Source: Branchiostoma floridae
Taxonomy: Eukaryota; Chordata; Leptocardii; Amphioxiformes; Branchiostomatidae
NCBI RefSeq assembly: GCF_000003815.2
Contig: NC_049982.1
Location: forward strand, 31,676,665 to 31,735,636
Reading direction: 5' to 3'
Length of the DNA: 58,972 nt
The translations under genes were made by a program, and so were the position numbers. Under the pieces are notes generated by a model, which was given only the letters and a program-made list of their open reading frames with translations, was not told the DNA's origin and ran no database searches. Each line of letters starts with the position of its first letter. Position 1 is the first letter of the stretch. Shown here piece after piece: positions 24,555-34,500 of the stretch.

Positions 24555-24700
24555 GATTGATGGAATTCTAGTGCAGGGAGAACAGATTGATGGAATTCTA
24601 GTGCAGGGAGGACAGATTGACGGAATTCTAGTGCAGAGAGGACAGATTGATGGAATTCTAGTGCAGGGAGGACAGATTGATGGAATTCTAGTGCAGGGAG
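24555..24700 (+). repeat. 30-bp minisatellite, about five copies
   Basis: The unit GATTGATGGAATTCTAGTGC followed by AGGGAGGACA repeats with exact 30-base spacing from 24555, each unit holding one GAATTC. Units differ by one or two bases. Because 30 is a multiple of three the frames stay open, but nothing else suggests coding. Confidence 0.95.
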
Positions 24701-25228
24701 TGAGGCAGTGTTAGGCAGGGCCACTGGCATTCCAAAAAAGTCGGCAGTAGTTAACAGGGCCACTGGAAGCAAGGAAGCCAGTGTTGAGCAGGGTCACCGG
24801 AATTCCAATCAGAGTAGAAGTCTAGGGTATGGCGCTTGAATTCGATGCAGAGAAGCAGTCTTGAGTAGGACTGTGGTAATTTAGTTGGTGAGATGGCTAT
24901 GCACAAAGTACAGCTAAATGGTACTTTCATATTCTGGTGGCAAATACATGTAGTTGTTAGATCTACGAACAGTATTATCTTGAGAATCAAGTTGCATCAG
25001 AATCTGTTAGTAGTAAGTCCAATCTTTATGACTAGACCTCTGAACCAGCAGAAAAAATCTTCACGACTGGAATCTTCCAGCCAGTCAGTTACCAGTTCGA
25101 CTTTTCTTATGTTCACCCCTGTTCAGAGACCATTGTCGCCATGGCAATACAACTTTATTGCCAGGCTTGTTTCTGGCGTATTATTGTTCTTTTTCTGTCA
25201 GTAGCTAATCAGAGCTTAGATTTCATTA
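24701..25228. other. Intergenic, nothing recognised
   Basis: Short GGAATTCCA words related to the minisatellite flank it; otherwise nothing stands out. Confidence 0.5.
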
Positions 25229-25374
25229 CCCTGGGAGCCAGCCGGGATCGGGCAGCTAGGATAACTCCTTCAGGCTTAAACTCCCCCGGAGCACTAATGT
25301 GAGATCTGCGGGTTGACTGCCTTGGGTCCCCGAACAAAACTCGCTAGCTACCCGATCCTGTCTGGCTCCCAGGG
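25229..25374. mobile_element. MITE of 146 bp with TA target site
   Basis: Terminal repeats CCCTGGGAGCCAGCCGGGAT and its partner ending TCTGGCTCCCAGGG are flanked by TA on both sides. The arms extend over about 30 bases (CGGGCAGCTAG against CTAGCTACCCG). A Tc1/mariner-type target is likely. Confidence 0.8.
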
Positions 25375-28299
25375 TAAGATTTCATATTAGTTATCCATTG
25401 CAGATGAGAATTGTTTTTACTCGCACACAATACTACAGGGCGAGCCTAATGGCATAGCATTGTGTGCGTGTAGTTTGACAAAAGGCTCCGGGGAAAGCAT
25501 TCTGCATTTTCGCGAAAATGTTGATGTTGTTTTTCCAGTTTTACACTACATTAGCACAAATGTCAAATTAAATCCCCGGTATTAGTGACACTCTCGCGAA
25601 TCGCCTTCAGGATATAAGATACGATGGTGAACAATTAGGTGGAGAGGATCGCCAGATCTACGCCCAATTTTCCTGGCAGTCTGTGACAGCGTTTTGAGAT
25701 AATCTTTGGCGCCAGAATATAAGTATACATTGGTGATGACCTCTCGATAACGAGTTGTACGAGTGTTACTTGCTTCACAAGTTAACATAAGTATTCGGAT
25801 GCCTCATGCAGCCGCCATACACGAGTCAGGGGTAGGAAGAACCCCTTGCATCCTTGGTCGGAAGTCCTCCTAGGAGACGGAAACTCCAAACACCAAACCT
25901 GCATCTGCTGAGGCCGTCTTACACGTTGCACACAGTTCTTGTCCCTGTGCGCCAGTAGATGAGAGGGTGGAGAAGGAAGTGCACACCCCTCCTTCACCAT
26001 AAAAAGTCATGTGCAGGTCAGGCAGACAGGTCACCTAATCCACCCTGTCTGCCTACCATTGTCTTTCGAGACAGATGGATGCCAACAGTAATGCGTATTA
26101 TACGTATTACTCTTATTAAGCTGTGAATAGATTTTCATGTTTTTTTAGGTGAGTAGCGGTTGAAAAAAGGAAGATCAAGTTCGAAAATGTTTTAACCGAT
26201 ATTTTACCAGCAAGGTGTGTATTTTTGTGCGCTTTTCTGTGTACAACGTAACTCAGGTGTGGATGGCTGTGCATGATATTTGGTGGATGGCTAGTGGTTG
26301 CAAAAAAACAGGCTGAAGTTGGCCGCCGATTCGGTCTCCGATTAGCAGCCGCCAATTCAGCCGCCGATTCGTCATAAAACAGAGCATAGCATCACATTCA
26401 GATACACACTCGCAGAAACTAAGAATTGCTAGTTTATTTTCTTTATTTTTTTTATTTCAGGCACTCACCGGCCCAAATGAAACAAAGGCAAAAGTGAAAA
26501 ACATGTACAAGACAGCCTTTGAAGGATAGAAACATAGAATATGTACAAGACAGCCTTTGAAAGCTAAAATAGATGGCAAGCTTAAGACTTGCTGTATATT
26601 GTCTCTTACCAGATATATGTATATATAAACATGAATAAAATGAGAAAGTATAATATCAACGATTACATATTGACGCCCAACCTGTGGTAGCCTGTGTAGA
26701 AGTGCAGCGGGTCTGGTTGCACATCGCCGAGTCCATCTGTCAGTGAACTGATCGTCCGACAGGATGGCAAGGGCAAGAAGAAGAAGAACGTTTAAAGTTG
26801 AGATTTATGTAAATACTACATTATGTACCCTAAGACATTGAACGCCTCGTAGCAAGGTAGCTGAATAATTGATGAAATCCAAACGACTTTCAACAATCAC
26901 TGAAGGACTTATTGAATTCGATTCAGCTATTTCAGCATCACATCACGTCATCGTGACGTCACGACGTCTCAAATCGAAATGGAGCTTTACGTTAGAGTTG
27001 AAAATATACAGTGTCATTTATGTAAACACTACATCATGTAAACATTACCTGCGAACTCATGTGACTATCTGAAGGATGGACGACATTGATGACTTGACGG
27101 ACGAACAACAACAGACATTATGTACCCGAAATTTATTTTATGGTTATATTATCCACGTATAAGACTAGAAATGACCATTTTTGTGACGCTGTACAGTTTT
27201 TCTGGCTTTCTAAAGAAACAAGAAAGGGTTGCTGACTGCCAATTGTATCCCACCTTGCTTAATGCAAATGTTGTACAGAAATGACTGTAACAAACGTTAC
27301 CATTGGTCGATGCTGTCTAAGCTTTCTATTTGACCTGGTGTAAAAATGCTGCCCATTTTTTAAATGTCCCTAGGGACGTCCACTTATACCTAAATGATGT
27401 AGTCAATAAGGTAAGTCTTTTCGAAGAAAACATGGCAAAGTCTACTGTTGTAACAAACGTTACCGGTAGCGTTTGTTACCTGCCCTGTAATACATTACCA
27501 ATGTGACCGAAGATAATAAGTTGCCATTTTTTGGCTATGGTTAAATGAGAAATTTTCCTAAACAAACAGGTAGTTTCACTGAAAATAAAGCTGATTTATT
27601 TTTTGACCAAAAAAATGCCAATTTTTTACATTTCAATGAGAAAGAGTGTTATATCTACATTACAATATGTCCCATCTAAAGGTATAACAGGTGATACGTT
27701 AGCTCCACTGATCCACAGATAGTAGAATAAGACACTGAACGCCACCCCTGTCACCACGGTATGCGGGGTGAATCACTATATACACATTAGGGATATGTCC
27801 CAGCAGAAAATGTAAAAGGTGAAGCTGATGGCGGCACAGATCTACAACTAGTAGAAAGAGTAACTGTGACCATCCCTGTCACCTCTGTATGGAACGAACC
27901 ATTATATACACATTAGGGATATGTGCCAGGTGCAGGTGTAACAATAGGAAATAAAAATGAAATGCTGAGGTCACTAGAAAGGTGTAGTTTTGGATCTCAC
28001 CGTTTACCATAGGTAGATATATAAGAACAATGATGGAATAATTTTGCCAAACGTCAAACCATATTAACCCTACGCACCATTACAAAACAAAAATTTCAGG
28101 TTTGAGTTTTCAGACTCTTGTTTCTTACTTTTTTTATGTACAAAGCAAACTCGTCACCAAACTTGGATAACGTCTTGTCACCTGACTCCTCAAAAATATA
28201 ACGTCAAATATAATGCCTTATCCTATATTTGTTGGACAATAAAAATCGTCGTCAGCTCTTTTGCATTCATACGTAGGGTATAAAGTTTCTTTCAGATCT
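25375..28299. other. 3' intergenic region of the gene
   Basis: Seen here: a short hairpin at 26026-26059 (AGGCAGACAGGT/ACCCTGTCTGCCT); a palindrome at 27449-27478 (GTAACAAACGTTACCGG and its return); a duplicated block at 27715-27800 and 27845-27925 (ATATACACATTAGGGATATG). The first strict minus-strand AATAAA below the gene is at 27595-27600. No exon was recognised. Confidence 0.45.
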
Positions 28300-28385
28300 C
28301 TTCAGTGTCACTGACGAAAGATAGTGGACACTATCTGATCATTTCCAAAATTATATCCAGTTGCTTGTGTAACTTATTTTTAGCG
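28300..28385 (-). repeat. Dispersed repeat, 3' flank of the gene
   Basis: Reverse-strand relative of 18060-18175 and of the 3579 foldback arms (ATATCCAGTTGCTTGTGTAA; CAGTGTCACTGACGAAAGAT). It would lie in the 3' untranslated region if the transcript extends this far. Confidence 0.6.
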
Positions 28386-28549
28386 TATAATACCTTAGCT
28401 TGATAAGTCAGCAATAGATAAGCAAACATTAAATGATTCAAAAGCATTTTGAGTAAGCCTCGTAAGACTGGTGACTCTCTACATCTCAATACCGTCTCAG
28501 TATTGGTCACAATGTTGTCCGTCCCTGCTACTCTCTTCCCATCCTTGTC

Positions 28550-28569
28550 CTAAGGGTTGGTTGCAGCAG
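28550..28569 (-). CDS. Exon 33: last six codons and stop
   Basis: The acceptor TTTTTCTATAG at 28570 follows a clear pyrimidine tract. In phase 1 it reads T-A-A-T-N-P and TAG at 28550-28552, so the protein ends a few residues after the CTLD. A longer frame to 28497 exists in another phase but does not match the donor of exon 32. Confidence 0.65.
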
Positions 28570-31500
28570 CTATAGAAAAACAAATAAAACAATCGGTTAA
28601 AAACACCCAAATGCATTACACTAATATATAAACAGTCACGTTTTCTCTTTCCACTGCTGACTTGATGTTTGAGATCATTATCGATATTGGTCTGACTGGT
28701 GGTCATAGCAAATATTTCTCTGTGTTTGCTAACGGTGGGCTTGGATATTTTCCAAGAAAATGACCATTTAGCATATATAAGGCACATTTCGAAACTCACA
28801 AAATCTTTTGGTTCAGTTTTTACCACGAACACATCGCCAGAAATTGTAAACAGTTTTCCTCAAAAGAATTTTATCATCACAGATATGTCTAGTGCCCTTG
28901 GAGATGTAGCTGTGAAATGGTAAACCATATATAACAATAGAAATCCAAGTAAAACAAACAAACAAATCCAAGTATATTTGTAATTTGGTCCTATCTTTGG
29001 CGACCCAAGAAAAGAATGAAGTACTTACTTCGTTGGCAGAAATAGTTTAACTTTGCACCACAGCGCTTCACTCCCAACACATAGGTCCCCCTCCACCTCA
29101 TCATCGCCACACAGTCGGTACGTTTAAAGTTGTGACCCCGCCAGGGGTGGAAGGACCCGCCATTACTCCAGACGAACTCCCCCTCTTGCCCACGGTCACT
29201 CAGTCCAATCCAGATGTACCTGCCAGGCAAAAAAACGTATTGATTAGTTCAAGCAATGAGCTTTCATCAACTGGCTCACGTCAGCTGTATGACCTTTGAC
29301 CTCCAATTCACGTGACCACCATCAGAGCTGAAAAAAGATGGCGGATGCCTTCTGAAAGCTTCTTATCACAAGCTTCTTTGCTGTGCGTAACAGTTTAAAT
29401 CTATGTTAGATAATGGTCTTTGTCATAATGTTGAAGTGTTGTTTGCTACATCGACAAAATACATTTTCTACTGAAGATGATACTCAACAACAAAAATCAA
29501 CAGAATAGACCCACCTATAAAATGTTATATTACATTACATCAATTTGTTTTACTCTAACTACTAGAAGAGAATTGTAGTTTCTTTTTCAGAATACTCCAC
29601 TGCCATGTGGGCATTAAGGAAAAATTTAAGGTAAAGCATAAAATTTTATTCACAGGACTGGTAAAGTTGAAAAAAGGTGATATTCAACAAGAAACTGATA
29701 CACACTGTACTACATCATCATTTATGGCTCGTTGAATTGTATCGACTATAACAGATTATTATGTAGCTTTTAGTCTATGGTATATTAAGTGCCCTTTAGA
29801 GTTATATGTCACCTCATGCTTTTCGCGATGCCAATCAGATGTTGGTGAGTGGCCGAGTCTGGCACCACCGCTAGCTTCGCCCCACGTCTGTCACAGTCAC
29901 TTTCGGCTGACAAATAATTCTTTCTATTTGGCGAAAGGTAGTAGCAGACATCGTTCCAAAACTCAAATCCTGAAGAGCATCTCTCTGCATCAGAAAAAAA
30001 AAAAAAAAAAAAAGAGCACGTCTGCCAAAGACTTTGATGAATTTGATTTAAAAAAGCATAGGGTGATAACATATTATCAGACTTACAAGTCCCTTTGACT
30101 ACTGCAAAAGGCAATGATTGTAGTCCTTATTCAGTAAACAATGGCGTAATGTGGTCATCAATTTGGTACGCCTTCACCAGCTAAAAACATTCATCAATAT
30201 CTGTTGGAGAAGTCAATATACTTTTTCATCGTTGTCTGTGAATCTATAGATAGCTTTTAAGATTCAATTGACATAACATCTATCCCACAGAAAATGAAGT
30301 TCCGATATGACTAGATATAAGTCAGGTAGGCTAATATAGTTAATATTTACCTGTGCAAGTGTTTCCATCTCCAGTGTATCCTTCGTTACAAGCACATGTG
30401 TAGCTCCCAGGCGTGTTGGTACAGGAGGCATGTTCATCACAGGTACTTTCTTGAGCACACTCGTCATCATCTGGCATATATATAGAGGGGAACGTATTTT
30501 AGTTACAGCGTATCTTTATAGATACGTGTTCTTGTGCGTTCTTGTTCTTGTTTGGTTACTGGGTAACACCCCTAATTAGAGTTGGGGCAAACCACCCAGG
30601 GCGCAGTACTACTGTTTTATTGGCTGTTCCTCAGGTGTTGTAACACTTCTTCCTTGAACTTAACGGGATTAGCTTGAAGGGTGGTTGAGTATGGTAGACT
30701 ATTCCAGTCGATAGTGGTTCTTGGGAAATATGAGTATTTGAGACAATCTTTATTAGTCTTAATGAGTTTGTATGAGTTTGGGTGATTATGTCGAGATTGC
30801 CTTGGGATCAGCTGCAAATAGTAATCAACCGGCAGGGCTAGGAGATTTTGTCTAGATTTCTGGAGAATAGTAAGCCTGTTGGCTGCTCTTCTATTTTTGA
30901 GTGTATCCCAACCCAAGTCCGAGACTAGTTTAGTGGCGCTTGACTGAGAATTTGGACAGTTCGGGACATTTGAAACAAATCTGCCCGCTCTTTTTTGGAC
31001 CGCTAGTTTGGAAATGTGGTCTTTATGATGAGGATCCCGTGCTGCACTAGCATATTCAAGATGGGGTCTAACCAAGCTAGTGTAGGCTGTAGTGTTTGCA
31101 AAGTACTTTAGTGTACAATGGGGAGGTAGCCCTCAACGTCTCCATAATGCAATGAGTCAGTCATACAATGATTTGACAAACAATAATCTGTCACAGAGTT
31201 CACTACGCATGTCCGAGCGACAGGAGTCCTGGGTAATATGTCAAAGGTGAAGGCCCATCAGAAGTAAACAGTCTCGTCTTGACCACTGTTTCGATTTTAA
31301 TGACAATGTCCGAAACGTAATGGCGCCTGCAAAATGGAGGAATGTTCGCGTTCATGATGCCTTAACCTTTGACATATTACCCAGAATTCCTGTCGCTCGC
31401 ACATGCGTAGTGAGCTCTGTGAAACAGCTTATTGACCGATCTTACGTGTACATGTGCATCCATCGCCACTGTATCCCTCGACACAGGTGCAGGTGTAGCT

Positions 31501-34500
31501 CCCCAGTGCATTGGTGCAGGTGGCATGTTCGTCACAGTTGTCGGTTTGTAGGGTACACTCGTCTTCATCTGCGCAAAAAAAGTGTTTGATGACAACTTAT
31601 CAGCGCGCAATGATGCCCAGAATGTGATGTGATAGCTTAGTCCGTCAACGGACGGCTTTCCTTGTGTCTTGTTTGGTAACAAAAATCTTTTTACCTGTAC
31701 AGGTGTTCCCATCTCCATTGTATCCCTGGTTACAAGTACAGGTGTAACTCCCAGGTGTGTTGGAACAGGTGGCATCTTCGTGGCAGGTGTCTGTTCCTTC
31801 GTCACATTCGTTGATTTCTGCAGAAAGCGAAGCGAACATATTGTGTGATGGTAACTTAACGCGTGCTAAATATGATATCACAGCAGGTATTCGTCAATTA
31901 CAAAATACTGGCAGTTAAACTAAATATCATAGTTCGCACCTGTACAGGTGAATCCATCACCGCCGTATCCCTGATTACAAGCGCAGGTGTGACTTCCAGG
32001 TGTGTTGGTACAGGTGGCATGTTCGTGGCAGGTGTGTGTTCCGTCGTCACATTCGAGAATGTCTGCAACAAGGAGTGGTATTTTTTTATGGAAACTTTGT
32101 TTGCTGTTGTATAGTACTGTTTGTAATAACATTTACCACAGAGATGGCTATATACTGGCTATGTGTAACGTAATCTATTGACGGAAGGGGAACTTTCCTC
32201 GGGTCGCAACTCTAAATATACCTAGTTCTATGACTGTTTCAACGTATTTATAACAATGTTCTCCACTACGTTTTCATAGAATAGTCTTATCACCAAATAA
32301 AAAAAAGGATTTGGTCAGTCATACCAGTACAGGTGAATCCATTGCCAGAGTATCCTTCATTGCATTCACAGGTGTGACCACCAGGTGTGTTTGTGCAGGT
32401 GGCCTGTTTGTCACAGGTGTCAGTTCCTTCCTCACATTCGTTGACGTCTGCAACAAGAGACAGCATTTCCTTGATTTGCATGGTTTTTGTTTATCAATTT
32501 CAAAATAATTCACCTTTCGGTAGCCATAGTGTGCTGTCTGCTAGCAAGCGGTTCTATATTCTTAACTGTACAGATGTTTCCATTGCCACGGTATCCTTGG
32601 TTACAAGCACAGGTGTAGCTTCCAGGTGTGTTGGAACAGGTGGCATTACCATCACAGGTGTCTGTTCCTTCGCTACATTCGTTGATTTCTATAGGAAGTG
32701 AAATGCTGTTTTATGACAACTCAATTAACATGACTTACATCAGGAGTATCCGTCAAATACAAAATACTTAACGAGACGGTCGTGGGACCGTGTAGCACAG
32801 TGGTATATTGTTCGCCTCGTGACCGAGAGGTTGCGGGATCGAATCCGCCTACCGTGCTCCCGGTCTTGTGCCCTTGGGAAAGGCACTTTGCACGACTTTC
32901 CTCACTTTACTCAAGTGAAAATGAGTCGTCCCTCGGATAGGACGTTAAATGGAGGTCCCGTGTCAGGGGAGAGCCACACCCCGGGCACGTAAAAGAACCC
33001 GCCACATGTGCGATGGTGCGATGTGAGCGGATCAAACCATTCCGGCCGAAATGGGGTAGGGAATTTCCCGAGCAGCCTCGTAACCCCTGCTTCGCCTATT
33101 GAGTCAGTGAAGTCAAGGTCCTGACTCAATGTCAGTGAAGTCAAGCTTGATGTTTCTGACTTAGGAAGAAATGCTGCTACAGTTATCGCTATGGGCCGCT
33201 CTTCATCTTCATGATGTTAACATCAGGCCCTACGAACCTAATTTAGAAAAAAAAGTAATATTTCACCTGTACAGGTGAATCCATCTCCATCGTATCCCTG
33301 GTTACAAGCACAGGTGTAATCCCCAGCTGTATTGGTACAGGTGGCATCTTTGTCACAGGTGTCAGTTCCTTCTTCGCATTCGTCAATGCCTGCAACAAGA
33401 GGTGAATAATATTTTTAAATTTGAACAAATTTTTAACGTTTTCCATGGTACAGTGAATGAATGAATGAATGAATGAATGAATATGAATGAATGAATGAAT
33501 GAATGAATGAATGAATAAATGAATGAATGAATTTTATTAACGTGCCATGCGTTAAAACGCCCAGCCCACGTGGGCTTATAAGACACATGCAATATAAAGT
33601 ATGAGTGAACATAGGATATTGTAATATAAGAGAACGGCAGGAACATAATCAACAACTATTTAATAAATCAATCTTTTTGTTCAGTTTTTACCACGAACAC
33701 ATCGCCAGAAATCGTAAACAGTTTTCCTCAAAAGAATTTTATCATCACAGATATGTCTAGTGCCCTTGGATATGTAGCTGTGAAATGGTAAACCATATAT
33801 AACACCAATAGAAATCCAAGTAAAATAAACAAATCCAAGTATATTTGTAATTTGGTCCTATCTTTGGCGACCCAAGAAAGAATGAAGTACTTACTTCGTT
33901 GGCAGAAATAGTTAAACTTTGCACCACAGCGCATCGCTTTCCACACATAGGTCCCCCTCCACCTCATCATCGCCACACAATCAGTACGTTTAAAGTTGCG
34001 ACCCCGCCAGGGGTGGAAGGACCCGAGAGAGTCACCATTGCTCCAGATGAACTCCCCCTCTTGCACACGGTCACTCAGTCCAATCCAGATGTATCTGCCA
34101 GGCAAAAACAAAACGTATTGATTAGTTCAAGCAATGAGCTTTCATCAACTGGCCCACGTGAGCTGTAGGACCTTTGACCTCCAATTCACGTGACCACCAT
34201 CAGAGCTGAAAAAAGATGGCGGATGCCTTCTGAGAGCTTCTTATCACAAGCTTCTTCGTTGTGCGTAACAGTTTAAATCTATGTTAGATAATGGTCTTTG
34301 TCATAATGTTGAAGTATTGTTTGCTACATCGACAAAATACATTTTCTACTGAAGATGATACTCAACAACAAAAATCTACAGAATAGACCCACCTATAAAA
34401 TGTTATATTGCATTACATCAATTTGTTTTACTCTAACTACTAGAAGAGAAGTGTAGTTTCTTTTTAAGAATACTCCACTGCCATGTGGGCATTAAGGCAA

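Larger units (their letters stand above)
28806..33655 (-). repeat. Intragenic tandem duplication, copy A
   Basis: Second copy of the EGF-CTLD unit. Its 3' edge lies in the last intron, short of the terminal exon, so copy A feeds the stop codon while copy B splices on into copy A. About 18 bases at 33656-33673 match neither copy and may be junction filler. Confidence 0.93.

Noticed and set aside
24332-24772. Repetitive protein of LPALEFHQSV units
   Set aside because: The 30-base period keeps frames open automatically on both strands; no start context, splice signal or domain supports coding.
28497-28552. Longer C-terminus ending at the TGA at 28497
   Set aside because: It needs a phase-2 entry, but exon 32 leaves in phase 1; the phase-1 reading stops at 28550.
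32311-32701. Plus-strand frames of about 65-104 codons opposite EGF exons
   Set aside because: They are antisense shadows of the EGF exons; the minus strand has the cysteine pattern and splice sites.
32786-32860. tRNA gene
   Set aside because: Boxes A and B are present, but the ends do not form an acceptor stem, and the sequence continues into a repeated body also found elsewhere.
33455-33655. Membrane protein suggested by an FIHSFIHSF frame
   Set aside because: It is the translation of the (GAAT)n tract and the adjoining LINE tail.
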